A DNA stretch of 64,000 bases from Paenibacillus apiarius (GTDB lineage Bacteria; Bacillota; Bacilli; Paenibacillales; Paenibacillaceae). Position 1 is the first letter of the stretch; every line of letters begins with the position of its first letter. This document shows, piece by piece, positions 34,069-43,086 of the stretch. Made by a program: the position numbers and the translations under genes. The stretch lies in contig NZ_JAFFHZ010000001.1 of assembly GCF_017052585.1 (NCBI RefSeq), forward strand, positions 1,240,001 to 1,304,000, given 5' to 3'. The notes below the pieces were generated by a model. It was not told the DNA's origin, did not search any database, and was given only the letters and a program-made list of their open reading frames with translations.

Positions 34069-35757
34069 TTATTTGTTAATGGCGTTGCCGTAAATTTCTA
34101 AATATTTCGGCAGCTGCAGGCCATCGAAGCCTTTTACGTAAGCATCCCAATCCTTATCCAAGCTTTTGCTGCCGGTAATGAACTGAGCCATGTTCGACTC
34201 GACATAGTCACTGATGGACGTCTGCAGTTGAGCCACCAAGGAAGCGTCCTCGGCTGCGATGAATACGTCCGCAGGGAATGCCATTTCCGGCTTCGCGAAC
34301 GGTTCATATTTCTTCGACTCATTGCGCAGGCGAAGTCCGTAGCCGTCTTCCGCGAACATATCATCCGGCACCGCAAACGAATCGCGCAGCTCGTTCGTCA
34401 TCTTCATAATGCCAAGCTCCTGCCAAGTGCCGTTCTGAACTTGCGATACTCCCGGCTTCGGTGTTTGCTTGAAGCGCGCAGGTTTGCCGTCAGCCGTTTT
34501 TTCGCCTTCCTTCGCTTTGCGCCAGCCATCGCCTTCCTTGCCCAGGCTCGTATATACCGTTGCTTCTTCGGTGTACAGGTAATCCGCAAAGCGAATGGCT
34601 GCAATTTGCTGCTCCGGTGTCGCTTTGTTCGTAATCGCGAACTGTCCGTTGCCGGCGCCGACGAAGTACCCGGTCAACTGTACGCCGTTCGGCCCTTTCA
34701 AAGGCGGAACCGTTACATATTCCTTGTGGCGCGGCGTCAAATCGTTCGGATTGTACACATAGCTGATAAGCGCTGTCGATACGGCTCCCATCACATTGTC
34801 CGGCTTGTTGCCGATTTGCTTGACGGCATCCGCATTCTGGGTGAACGAGGCTTTATCGATAAGCCCTTCCGCATACAGCTTATTGATAAAACGCAACCCT
34901 TCGCGCCATGCTTCTTGATTCGGCGAGAACTTAATGCCGTCGTTGTCCATGTACATGTAAGTAGTGGCATCATTATAGATAAAGGCGTTCATCAAGTAAG
35001 CATCCAAGCCTCCGCCCCACATTTCCTTTTTCCCCGCCGTAGTGAGCGGCACCTCATCTGCTTTGCCGTTTCCGTTCGGATCCTTCTCTTTAAACGCTTT
35101 CAGCATTTGATAGAACTCTTCCGTCGTCTCTGGCATTTTTATCCCGAGCTTATCGAGCCAGGTCTGGTTGACCCACATTTTCGAAGCGTAGGTGCAATGA
35201 TAACATTCGTTCACTTTCGGGATCGTGTAAATATTGCCGTCCGGCGTCGTCATCGCATCCTTCAAGTACGGAATGTCCGTCATGGCCTGCTTAATGTTCG
35301 GAGCATACTTTTCGATTAAATCATTCAACGGAACAAATACGCCCTGCTGTCCATACTTCATCTGATCCGCCTTGGAAAAGTTGCCGGCGAGAATGACTTC
35401 CGGATAGTCTCCGCTTGCCATCATCAATTGCTTCTTCTCTTCGATGGCCCCCTCCGGCACGACGTCCCATTTAACTTTAATATTAGTCTTCTCTTCTACA
35501 AATTTCGTAAATTCGTTCGTCTCCAGATTTTCTATCGCTGCCGATTGCGGCGCGAACATCTTGAGTGTCATCTGTTCTTTCGCAATCGGGTATTCCCCCA
35601 CCGGATTGAACAATTCCTCGGCATTCGCGGGTTCATTAGCAGCGGCATTTCCCTTTCCTTCCTCGGTGCCGGCACCGCCCGAACCGCCGGAGCAAGCCGC
35701 CAAGAACAAGGAAGCGCACAGCAATACCGCAAGCATTGTCGTCCATTTCAATTTCAT
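34069..35757 (-). CDS. Oligosaccharide-binding lipoprotein (LplA/LipO type, family 1)
   Basis: A 562-residue extracellular binding protein, longer than the typical 430 and so of the LplA class. GGGAGG lies 8 bases before the ATG at 35757. The lipoprotein signal ends in LFLAACSGGSGG. Mature-domain marks include QMTLKMFAPQSAAIENLETN, DYPEVILAGNFSKADQMKYG and KVNECYHCTYASKMWVNQTW. It is preceded by two LplB/LplC-type permeases and followed by the fucosidase, which points to a fucose-containing glycan. Confidence 0.92.
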   Translation of the reverse strand: MKLKWTTMLAVLLCASLFLAACSGGSGGAGTEEGKGNAAANEPANAEELFNPVGEYPIAKEQMTLKMFAPQSAAIENLETNEFTKFVEEKTNIKVKWDVVPEGAIEEKKQLMMASGDYPEVILAGNFSKADQMKYGQQGVFVPLNDLIEKYAPNIKQAMTDIPYLKDAMTTPDGNIYTIPKVNECYHCTYASKMWVNQTWLDKLGIKMPETTEEFYQMLKAFKEKDPNGNGKADEVPLTTAGKKEMWGGGLDAYLMNAFIYNDATTYMYMDNDGIKFSPNQEAWREGLRFINKLYAEGLIDKASFTQNADAVKQIGNKPDNVMGAVSTALISYVYNPNDLTPRHKEYVTVPPLKGPNGVQLTGYFVGAGNGQFAITNKATPEQQIAAIRFADYLYTEEATVYTSLGKEGDGWRKAKEGEKTADGKPARFKQTPKPGVSQVQNGTWQELGIMKMTNELRDSFAVPDDMFAEDGYGLRLRNESKKYEPFAKPEMAFPADVFIAAEDASLVAQLQTSISDYVESNMAQFITGSKSLDKDWDAYVKGFDGLQLPKYLEIYGNAINK

Positions 35758-35809
35758 CCTACAAGCCTCCCTTATATATTGTCCATTTGGGTTGTAACCT
35801 GGCACAGAA

Positions 35810-36706
35810 CTAACCTTTTAACGAACCGATGAGGACCCCTTTAACGAAGTGCTTTTGCACAAAAGGATAAATCATCAGCACCGGAGCGCTTGCCACCACG
35901 ATAAGCGAATATTTCAACAGCTCCGACATGCCTTGCAACTGCAGCATATCATCCACGTTCGCCATCATCGTAGGATCGACGGTGTTCAAAATAAGGATAT
36001 TCCGCAGCACGATTTGCAGCGGGAACATATCCGGTGACTTCAAATAAATGAGAGCGCCGAAGTAAGAGTTCCAATGACCCACCGCATACATCAGCGTCAT
36101 AACGGCCAATATCGGTTTCGAGAGCGGCAGCACGACACTTGTAATAAAGCGGACGTCGCTGCAGCCGTCAATCTCCGATGCCTCCGCCAATTCTTCCGGA
36201 ATACTCGTCTGGAAGAACGTGCGGGCGATAATAACCTGAAAAACAGCCAATGCGCCTGGAATAATCATGGCCCATCGTGTATCAATCAGACCCAACGATT
36301 TCACGACCATATAGTTCGGAATGAGTCCGCCATCGAACAGCATCGTGAAGACGAGCAGCATCATGATGATGTGCCGCCCGTAGAACGTGCGGCGAGACAG
36401 CGGATAGGCAATCAGCACCGTCATGACGACGTTTACGAAGGTGCCCGCCACGGCGTAGAAGAGCGAGTTCCCGTATCCGGTCAATATATTCGGGTTCGCA
36501 AAAACCGCTTTATATCCAGCCAGCGTGAAATCAACCGGGAACAACCATACGCGGCCTGAATTGACAGCTTGCGGCGAACTGAACGAAGCGCTCAAAATAT
36601 GCAGCAGCGGGAATAGAACGATAACAAGCGCTCCGCTTAACACGACGTACACGAAGATAAGGAACAGGCGGTCGGGAAGCGACTCGCGAATAGCCGGTTT
36701 GCTCAT
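35810..36706 (-). CDS. Carbohydrate ABC permease, LplC/YtcP type
   Basis: A 298-residue inner-membrane permease with six helices. It has LPDRLFLIFVYVVLSGALVI at the start, the EAA loop ELAEASEIDGCSDVRFITSV, and the characteristic C-terminal YPFVQKHFVKGVLIGSLKG. GGGGG lies 7-8 bases before the ATG at 36706; the longer frame to 36727 overlaps the previous gene's stop. It pairs with the permease just upstream. Confidence 0.92.
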   Translation of the reverse strand: MSKPAIRESLPDRLFLIFVYVVLSGALVIVLFPLLHILSASFSSPQAVNSGRVWLFPVDFTLAGYKAVFANPNILTGYGNSLFYAVAGTFVNVVMTVLIAYPLSRRTFYGRHIIMMLLVFTMLFDGGLIPNYMVVKSLGLIDTRWAMIIPGALAVFQVIIARTFFQTSIPEELAEASEIDGCSDVRFITSVVLPLSKPILAVMTLMYAVGHWNSYFGALIYLKSPDMFPLQIVLRNILILNTVDPTMMANVDDMLQLQGMSELLKYSLIVVASAPVLMIYPFVQKHFVKGVLIGSLKG

Positions 36707-36720
36707 GAATGCTGCCCCCT

Positions 36721-37686
36721 TTACCACAGACTCGACTCTGACAGCTTGCGCGCAATCGCATTGACCGTCACGATGAGAACGAGGTTGATGATAGAATTAA
36801 ATAGTCCGATTGCTGTCGAGAAGCTAAAGTTCGCATTTAACAAGCCCACTTTGTACACATAGGTTGAAATAATCTCGGAAGACTCCAAATTGAGCGGGTT
36901 TTGCATGAGGTACATTTTTTCGAAGCCGAGACTCATCATGCTGCCTACGTTCAAAATGAGCAAAATGACCATGACGGGGAAAATGCTCGGCAAATCGATA
37001 TTCCAAATCTTCTGGAAGCGTGTCGCGCCGTCAACCTTGGCAGCTTCGTACAAATCCGGATTGACCCCAGACAAAGCCGCGATGTATATGATTGCGCCGT
37101 AACCGGTAAATTGCCACACGTCAGACCAGACATATATCGATTTGAACAGTTCCGGCCTTCCCATGAAGTCGATGCCTTCCAGCCCGAACAGGCGCAACAT
37201 GTTATTCACCATCCCTACGTTCGGAGACAGGGCGACGATAATGATGGATACCATAATAACGGTAGAAATGAAGTAAGGGGCATACGTGACCATTTGCACA
37301 GTTTTCTTGAAGAAACCGTTCTTAATCTCATTCAAAAACAATGCCAATAGGATGGGGGCGGGAAACCCGACCAGCAGGCCGTACAGACTAACCACGATGG
37401 TATTGCGGATGTAATTCCAGAAGTAGGGCGAATTCAAAAACTGCTCAAAATATTTAAACCCTACCCACGGACTCTCCCAAATCCCTTTTACGACGTTATA
37501 CTCTTTAAAGGCGATGAGCACTCCGCCCATCGGAACGTACTTGAAAATGATAATGTAAGCGATTGGAAGAAAAACAAGCACATATAATTGCCAATGCTTC
37601 TTCATTTTCTTGCCGGCACCGTCGGCAAACGCGAAGCGCGATGTCGTCAGGCGGCGGGAGGCAGTTCCGGGCGTGACGTTTGCCAT
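36721..37686 (-). CDS. Carbohydrate ABC permease, LplB type
   Basis: A 321-residue inner-membrane permease. After a cytoplasmic N-terminus come YVLVFLPIAYIIIFKYVPMG and MGGVLIAFKEYN, hallmarks of the LplB class, then the EAA loop DLYEAAKVDGATRFQKIWNI. GGAGG lies 8 bases before the ATG at 37686. It is the first gene of the fucosidase operon, and no ATPase gene is present locally, again implying a shared MsmX-type ATPase. Confidence 0.92.
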   Translation of the reverse strand: MANVTPGTASRRLTTSRFAFADGAGKKMKKHWQLYVLVFLPIAYIIIFKYVPMGGVLIAFKEYNVVKGIWESPWVGFKYFEQFLNSPYFWNYIRNTIVVSLYGLLVGFPAPILLALFLNEIKNGFFKKTVQMVTYAPYFISTVIMVSIIIVALSPNVGMVNNMLRLFGLEGIDFMGRPELFKSIYVWSDVWQFTGYGAIIYIAALSGVNPDLYEAAKVDGATRFQKIWNIDLPSIFPVMVILLILNVGSMMSLGFEKMYLMQNPLNLESSEIISTYVYKVGLLNANFSFSTAIGLFNSIINLVLIVTVNAIARKLSESSLW

Positions 37687-37793
37687 ATTCCATTCCTCCT
37701 TCATTTCTTTTGCAACCGACTTCAAAAGAGGGTTCATTACTGAGGCAGTTCCTATTGCGGCGTCGATAATATCGAGCCTCCCGGGTTGCCTTG

Positions 37794-37823
37794 ATTATAA
37801 AAGGCGGAATGAGGCCATGACAA
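37794..37823 (-). promoter_or_regulatory. Promoter of the LplB-LplC-lipoprotein-fucosidase operon
   Basis: TTGTCA and TATAAT are separated by 18 bases (17 to an alternative TTATAA) on the minus strand, about 110 bp before the LplB-type start. Confidence 0.5.
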
Positions 37824-38021
37824 TCAACCGTTTTCGCAAGGCTTAACGGATTTCTCCCTATCGCGCAGCCTGCTCCCTGCAAGGGATTTATTGGGGGCAA
37901 TATATATTTTTCGCCCGCTTGATATGTTTCGCAAACCTGTCTGATTATAACAAAAAACGCCGTTGCTGCCGGCACCAGGCTCATCCAGAACCCCGCATGC
38001 CGATATTACGGCGCTGATTAT

Positions 38022-40304
38022 TTATCCGTCGCGTGTCAAGGGTGAAGGTTGCGCCGACATGACGGCGCGATATTCCCCCGGAGCAACCCCTTCCACTTTT
38101 TTAAATATGCGGCTGAAGGATACCGCTCCGCCATAACCAACTTGCTCCGCTATCGTTTGAATGGAGTCATCGCTATCCCGGAGCAGCCGCTTAGCACGCT
38201 CCAAGCGGATATGAATCAGAAAATCGATGAACTTTTCACCGGTAACCTCCTTGAACGATTTGCTCAACGTCTTCGGCGGCACTTGGAAGCGTTCGCTCAA
38301 GTGGTCGAGCGAGAGCTGCGGATGCGCATAGTTCGCTTCAATGTACGCTTGAATTTGACGTATCAGCGCGGTCGAGCGCTCCGCTTCCGCAGCAGACATC
38401 CACTGTTCCGCCTGCTTCAGCAGCTCGGACAGCAGCTGCTCAAGCTCCTGCATCGTCTCGCATCCTTCAATCCGCTCCAGCCACTTCGCTGTATCCGGAG
38501 GAGCATCACTCGTCCGTTGCGTCAGCTTCAGCCGCTTGTTCAGTTCCACGCCCAGCAGAGTGCAGGCCCGCACCACCTCTTGGCGGCAACACCTTGCCGC
38601 TCCCAGCATATGAAGCCAATCCAGCAGACGTGCCTTCCACTCTCCCTTGCCCTGCGCAACGCTGAGCGCGAGCGCCCGGGTGAGCGGCGCCACATCCACA
38701 TCTACGGTCTGATGCTCCTTCTCTATGAGCACCCGGTTCATGCCGCAGGTCAGCTTGCGGCTCAACGCCCGCAAGGCCTGGGCGAACGCCTGCGGAATGT
38801 CTTGGATGGAGGCGGCGACATCGCTGACGCTGGCCGTAGATGTCCATTTCAAATAATTTTGAATCCAAGGCAGCATCTCTTCCATCACATCCGCAACTTT
38901 ACGGGCAGCATGGGGATACTCCGTCTGTGCAGATGCAGGCTGCCACAGCATCACGAGCCGTTCCCCTGTCAACCAATCGGCCCACACCTTCCACTCATAC
39001 TCTGCGGCTATTTCATGAAAGGCCGATTTCATCGCATATTGAAGCAGGAAGCGATCCCGCCGGGAATACGCTTTCGTGAACGAAAGATACCGATCGATTT
39101 CGACCGCGACGACCACACACCAGCGCTCGGCATCCAACGGAACGTCCAATGCATTCTCCTTATTAAGCGGATGCTCTTCATAGCTACCGTCCAACCATTG
39201 CCGAAATGCGTAATTGCGCAGAAATACGGCATCTTGCTTGCCCCGTTCCGCACTCTCGTCCCGTTCGGCAAACATCCGATCAAGAGCGGATTCGATGACG
39301 GCAAATTCATCCCAGCGCGATTGGTCCGATTGCAGGTAGGATGTCGTCTCGGCAATGGAGTTGACCCGCTGCACCAGATTCGCGACTGGCTTGTAATGAC
39401 GATGGGTAATGTACACCATCCATCCCATCGCGGCGAGCAGCAGCAGCATGCCGCCAATCATCCATACATTGAACCATTCCTCTATACGAAAGAAACCCTT
39501 GCCCTTCTGAAACCCGCTCTCGAAAGTCCACCCCGTATAAGGCGACATATAGTCCGATACGACCGTGTATGACGGCGAAGAGTTAGAATTAGAGTTGGAA
39601 TTAGGGTTAGAATCAGAATTTAGGTTATCGGTATCATTTTCTAGTAAATTGACACCCGAGCGATCGCGAATGCTGACGGCATTCAAGTCGGAGGCATGCC
39701 ACTCCTGCACGAGCGCTTGAATGGATGCGGTGGCTACGCTCACGACGATCATTCCGTCTCCCCCGCCAGTTAAAGGCACGTGACGCACGAGCGACACGAC
39801 AGACTTTTCATCTTGAAAATCATATTCTTTAAAGGGGCGCACGTCACCCCACGCGTATTCGTTGCTGCGAATATGACGGTGCGCCTCGATGAAGTCCTTG
39901 TCCATATATTCGCGAATAGTGAAGGCGCCGCTGCTGCTAAGCACCGATTCATCTTGCAATCGGACCAAATATACGTTATCGATAAGCAGATTACGGGCGC
40001 TGATCCGTTTCATAAGCTTTTTGATACGCATATGTAGAGCGACGTCATCATTCTTTTTGCCGTGAAAATATTGTTCCAGCTCCGGGGCGTTCAATACCTC
40101 GGAGACAACCATTTGGTCAATGTCTTTCAAGGAAGCGTCCGTGGCGCGAAGAGCTTGAAGGAGAAGCGAAGAATTCGACTGGATTGCGTCTTTGCGGCTT
40201 TGTTCGCTCAGCGTCTGAAAGAACACAAAGAACAGGAAGCTGACGACAATAATAAAAACAGGCATATACGACAGCAATAAGCGGTAAAACCATCGTTTGG
40301 CCAT
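38022..40304 (-). CDS. Membrane-anchored AraC-family regulator with extracellular sensor
   Basis: A 760-residue one-component regulator of the kind found beside Paenibacillus sugar ABC operons. Membrane helix 1 lies at about 5-28 (LLLSYMPVFIIVVSFLFFVF), a Cache-like extracellular domain follows to about 285, then helix 2 (WMIGGMLLLLAAMGWMVYI), a large cytoplasmic linker, and a C-terminal double helix-turn-helix (LSLDHLSERFQVPPKTLSKS, then DDSIQTIAEQVGYGGAVSFS). The AAGGAGG before the ATG at 40304 sets the start. The sensor contains a run of Asn-Ser dipeptides encoded by imperfect 6-12-bp DNA repeats (39580-39630). It likely activates the downstream transporter/fucosidase operon in response to an extracellular glycan. 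Confidence 0.9.
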   Translation of the reverse strand: MAKRWFYRLLLSYMPVFIIVVSFLFFVFFQTLSEQSRKDAIQSNSSLLLQALRATDASLKDIDQMVVSEVLNAPELEQYFHGKKNDDVALHMRIKKLMKRISARNLLIDNVYLVRLQDESVLSSSGAFTIREYMDKDFIEAHRHIRSNEYAWGDVRPFKEYDFQDEKSVVSLVRHVPLTGGGDGMIVVSVATASIQALVQEWHASDLNAVSIRDRSGVNLLENDTDNLNSDSNPNSNSNSNSSPSYTVVSDYMSPYTGWTFESGFQKGKGFFRIEEWFNVWMIGGMLLLLAAMGWMVYITHRHYKPVANLVQRVNSIAETTSYLQSDQSRWDEFAVIESALDRMFAERDESAERGKQDAVFLRNYAFRQWLDGSYEEHPLNKENALDVPLDAERWCVVVAVEIDRYLSFTKAYSRRDRFLLQYAMKSAFHEIAAEYEWKVWADWLTGERLVMLWQPASAQTEYPHAARKVADVMEEMLPWIQNYLKWTSTASVSDVAASIQDIPQAFAQALRALSRKLTCGMNRVLIEKEHQTVDVDVAPLTRALALSVAQGKGEWKARLLDWLHMLGAARCCRQEVVRACTLLGVELNKRLKLTQRTSDAPPDTAKWLERIEGCETMQELEQLLSELLKQAEQWMSAAEAERSTALIRQIQAYIEANYAHPQLSLDHLSERFQVPPKTLSKSFKEVTGEKFIDFLIHIRLERAKRLLRDSDDSIQTIAEQVGYGGAVSFSRIFKKVEGVAPGEYRAVMSAQPSPLTRDG

Positions 40305-40369
40305 AGCGTAACGTTCCTCCTTCGAATTCCACTGCAAGGATGGAAAGAGATGGATTGCTGCCTTTAGGC

Positions 40370-40384
40370 AAGTAAACGCTTACA
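40370..40384 (-). promoter_or_regulatory. cre-like catabolite-repression site
   Basis: The minus strand reads TGTAAGCGTTTACT, matching the CcpA cre consensus (TGWNANCGNTNNCA) at all but the last position. It lies about 70 bp upstream of the sensor-regulator gene, so glucose repression of the whole locus through its regulator is plausible. Confidence 0.6.
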
Positions 40385-40432
40385 TATTGGATAAACAAAA
40401 AAATCCCTCGCGGGACTTTGTCTGTTCCATAA

Positions 40433-40521
40433 TGGCGGAGAGAGAGGGATTCGAACCCTCGCGGCTGTTACACCCTAACGCTTTAGCAAAGCGCCCCCTT
40501 CGGCCTCTTGGGTACCTCTCC
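40433..40521 (-). tRNA. tRNA-Ser (GCT)
   Basis: The minus strand reads GGAGAGGTACCCAAGAGGCC, anticodon arm GCGCT-TTGCTAA-AGCGT with anticodon GCT, a long class II variable arm, T-arm GAGGGTTCGAATCCCTC, and acceptor strand CTCTCC with discriminator G and encoded CCA. Confidence 0.96.
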
Positions 40522-40530
40522 ATAATAAAA

Positions 40531-40606
40531 TGGCTCCCCGAACAGGACTCGAACCTGTGACAACTCGGTTAACAGCCGAGTGCTCTACCAACTGAGCTAT
40601 CGGGGA
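40531..40606 (-). tRNA. tRNA-Asn (GTT)
   Basis: The minus strand reads TCCCCGATAGCTCAGTTGGT, anticodon arm CTCGG-CTGTTAA-CCGAG with anticodon GTT, T-arm ACAGGTTCGAGTCCTGT, and acceptor strand TCGGGGA with discriminator G and encoded CCA. It is 9 bp upstream of tRNA-Ser in one unit. Confidence 0.96.
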
Positions 40607-40618
40607 AAGACAAGTATT

Positions 40619-40647
40619 AATTTATCATGAATAATTAACGGTGTCAA
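40619..40647 (-). promoter_or_regulatory. Promoter of the tRNA-Asn-Ser operon
   Basis: A perfect TTGACA is followed after 17 bases by TAAATT on the minus strand; the mature tRNA-Asn end is 13 bp downstream of the -10. Confidence 0.7.
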
Positions 40648-40951
40648 GTGTCTGGAATGAAATTTGTTGTGAGAAATAGCTGGATGGGATCTTCGGGCGC
40701 CAACAGGGCCGCTTCCACTGGACAAATTACAGCCCACATGCCGTATTTTCGCCGAGTCCGTTCATTTGACTGGAATAATTCCTTAATGGCGCTGCTCCGA
40801 CTTCGACTTCAACTTTTGAACTTAGACTACGGTATCGACTGCGACCTCGCCCCCCGGCCGCAGACCACGAGAAAGCCGAGTTCTGCGCCGCCCCGCCGCG
40901 CCCGCTGCAAACCATTCATGGCGTTCCCGCTGCTTCCCGCTTTTATTTGAC
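40648..40951. other. Gene-free stretch
   Basis: About 300 bp between the tRNA promoter and the 3' end of the uroporphyrinogen synthase gene. Open frames here are GC-rich shadows without ribosome sites. I see no gene and no clear terminator. Confidence 0.45.
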
Positions 40952-41773
40952 TCAGCCCTCCTGATGCTCAAACCACTGGGACAGCGCAACAATAAGCGCT
41001 CCCATCCGCTCTTCCTCCGGAACGAGGATGCGCTCAATACCTGCGTCCGCGATGGCAGCGGCCGTTACTTTGCCAACGGCGGCCATTATTGTCCGCTCCT
41101 TCAAGACTTCGAGCAATTGCCCGGTCAGCTGCCGCTCTCTGGCATACGCGAACAAGAACCGCGCCTGCGGAGCGCTTGTCATCGCCACGGCATCGATTTT
41201 CCCTTCGAGCAGCTCCTCGGTTAGCTGCCGGAGCACGGCGCCCTCTGGCGGAGTATGCCGATATGGCATTAATTCCATTGTCTCAGCCCCGGCCTCCAGA
41301 AGGAATTGCAACAGCGCCGGGGCGGGGTCACCATGCAGTTGCAAGGCGGCACGGCTGCCTGCCATCCGTTCCACGCCGCTCGCCCTCAAGGCGCGTATAA
41401 GCCCGAGCGTCGAGCCGTCATCATCGCGCACGTCCACCGCCAATCCCAAGCGGCGCAGCGCATTGACCGTCTTGTAGCCCCGTGCCGCATGGCGGAGCCG
41501 AGCAAGCTTGGCAAGAAGGGCCTCCTCTTTCTCTGCTGCGCGCGCGGCTTCGACGAGCTTGTCCACTCCCATGCCAGTCGTCCAGATCGCCCAGTCAAGC
41601 GGTTCATGAATCAGCTTATCCACCTCGGCTTCCAAATGCTCGAACTGCTCGACTATCGTGCCCTGCGTCGGCCGGATAAGCGGCGTTCCTCCTTGCTTGG
41701 AGACGATCACCGCCATCTCTTCCGCTTTGCGGGGCCCCGTAAGCGCGATCACTTTGCCTTCACATTTCGCCAT
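40952..41773 (-). CDS. hemD: Uroporphyrinogen-III synthase (HemD family)
   Basis: A 273-residue cytoplasmic enzyme that closes hydroxymethylbilane to uroporphyrinogen III. The two-lobed HemD pattern is present: KVIALTGPRKAEEMAVIVSK with a following LIRPTQGTIV, then DWAIWTTGMGVDKL, VMELMPYRHTPP-like hinge (MELMPYRHTPPEGA), and DAVAMTSAPQARFLFAYARE with TIMAAVGKVTAAAIADAGIE. GAGGAGG lies 9 bases before the ATG at 41773. No other heme gene is adjacent, so this may be a second, stand-alone copy. Confidence 0.85.
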   Translation of the reverse strand: MAKCEGKVIALTGPRKAEEMAVIVSKQGGTPLIRPTQGTIVEQFEHLEAEVDKLIHEPLDWAIWTTGMGVDKLVEAARAAEKEEALLAKLARLRHAARGYKTVNALRRLGLAVDVRDDDGSTLGLIRALRASGVERMAGSRAALQLHGDPAPALLQFLLEAGAETMELMPYRHTPPEGAVLRQLTEELLEGKIDAVAMTSAPQARFLFAYARERQLTGQLLEVLKERTIMAAVGKVTAAAIADAGIERILVPEEERMGALIVALSQWFEHQEG

Positions 41774-41844
41774 GTGCGTATTCCTCCTCTTCTCCATTCC
41801 ACCATCGCCGCACGCAAGCGGCTATGCCAAGTTACGTGCTGGCC

Positions 41845-42351
41845 TCAGCGCCTGTTTGTTCCTTTTCCCATCGCCGCTTGCCTCTCCAGAGCCGTCAGCC
41901 GCAGCGGTCCGCGGCAGCGTCCGCATACGTAGCGCTTCACATCTACCTGTCGTTTGCGCAAATATGCCTGCCCGCAATGGCCGCATTCCAAGCGATAACG
42001 GTACGGCTCGGTCCGCTTCGGGGCAGCGCCCGGCAAAGCCTTGCAATAGCGCGATCCTCCTACCGCTTGCAGCAAATCCTTGAATTCTTTGTCCCGGTGA
42101 CGATATCCTCTGCCCTCAATATGCAGGTGATAGTGGCACAGCTCATGCTTAATGATCCGTTCCACTTCCTCCGTTCCGTTCGCTGCGAGCTGTTTCGGAT
42201 TGATTTCAATATCGTGAGACTTGAGCAGGTAGCGCCCTCCCGTCGACTTGAGTCTGGCGTTATATCGAGCCTTGTGGCGGAACGGTTTACCGAAGTCCCG
42301 GATCGATACCTGTTCAATCCAGGCCTGCAATCGCTCGTTCGACTCTAGCAT
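41845..42351 (-). CDS. SprT-like zinc metalloprotease-family protein
   Basis: A 168-residue cytoplasmic protein. The zinc-binding HEXXH is HELCH (His69, Glu70, His73) followed by HLHIEGRGYRHRDKEFK, and a C-terminal zinc ribbon has CGHC and CGRC pairs (LECGHCGQAYLRKRQVDV). This is the Bacillus YdcK/SprT architecture. Proteolytic activity is unproven in bacteria. Its position near cmpA and tex follows the Bacillus ydcI-ydcK order. Confidence 0.9.
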   Translation of the reverse strand: MLESNERLQAWIEQVSIRDFGKPFRHKARYNARLKSTGGRYLLKSHDIEINPKQLAANGTEEVERIIKHELCHYHLHIEGRGYRHRDKEFKDLLQAVGGSRYCKALPGAAPKRTEPYRYRLECGHCGQAYLRKRQVDVKRYVCGRCRGPLRLTALERQAAMGKGTNRR

Positions 42352-42440
42352 TGTGAATCACCCTACTTCCTACTTGAATTTGTACTGGAAGTTCAGTACA
42401 CTGTCAAGAGTAGAATTGCGGAAGAAGAGAGGGAATACGG

Positions 42441-42794
42441 ATGCCGAAGATGCGCTATGTTCTATTTCAACGTGAAGGGACATTGGAATTTGTCGAGATG
42501 CCTTCCGATTATGCCTACCAATTGAGCGCACTCAATCTGCGATTGTGCAAGGAAATTGGCAAGCTCACCGCCTCGGGCGTACCGAAGCTGCCTGCTGCGG
42601 TTGCGGAGTGCGACCATCTGGAATTGCTGCGGGAAGAGGACACGATAATCAACGGATTGGATTACGTGAATCGATTGGAGCGCGCCTTCGCCTCCATCCA
42701 AGAGGATCAGTATCCGCTCATCGCTCTCTTGACGGAGATCCGGGCGCTGCAAGCTCAGATGGAGCAATGGTATGAGGAAGAATACGAAGGCTAG
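42441..42794 (+). CDS. Conserved hypothetical protein, 117 residues
   Basis: A small acidic soluble protein beginning MPKMRYVLFQREGTLEFVEM and ending in a helical ALLTEIRALQAQMEQWYEEE. No motif or membrane segment is visible and I do not recognise the family. A GAGAGGGA lies about 7-8 bases before the ATG, and a good terminator follows, so it looks like a real monocistronic gene divergent from the SprT gene. Confidence 0.7.
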   Translation: MPKMRYVLFQREGTLEFVEMPSDYAYQLSALNLRLCKEIGKLTASGVPKLPAAVAECDHLELLREEDTIINGLDYVNRLERAFASIQEDQYPLIALLTEIRALQAQMEQWYEEEYEG

Positions 42795-42865
42795 GCGCGA
42801 ACGGACAGGCTAAAGCTGCCATTATATCGATGCACCAATCCTTTTTTTCTTAGCAGACGAACAGA

Positions 42866-42892
42866 GCTGCCGCATGAAGCGGCGGCTTTTTT
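42866..42892 (+). terminator. Terminator after the 117-residue hypothetical gene
   Basis: GCTGCCGC and GCGGCGGC pair (one wobble) around a 5-base loop, followed by TTTTTTG. Confidence 0.8.
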
Positions 42893-42960
42893 GTATGCTT
42901 TTGGCGCTTGGCGTTCCCGAAACGCATAAGTTGCATCGCCCGCCATATGACCCGCATTTA

Positions 42961-42997
42961 GCCGGAACCTGCCATTTAGGCAAGGACCCGGCTTTTT
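42961..42997 (+). terminator. Second hairpin with T run, upstream of cmpA
   Basis: GCCGG..CCTGCC pairs with GGCA.GG..CCGGC, then TTTTTGC. It lies about 90 bp before cmpA and may be a leftover terminator or an attenuator of cmpA. Confidence 0.55.
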
Positions 42998-43086
42998 GCA
43001 TGCGGACCTGCACCAAAAACGGCCATTGCCCATAAGATAGCGATACAACGACGAATCTCTCGTCCCCGGTTGAAGGAGGGATGCTC

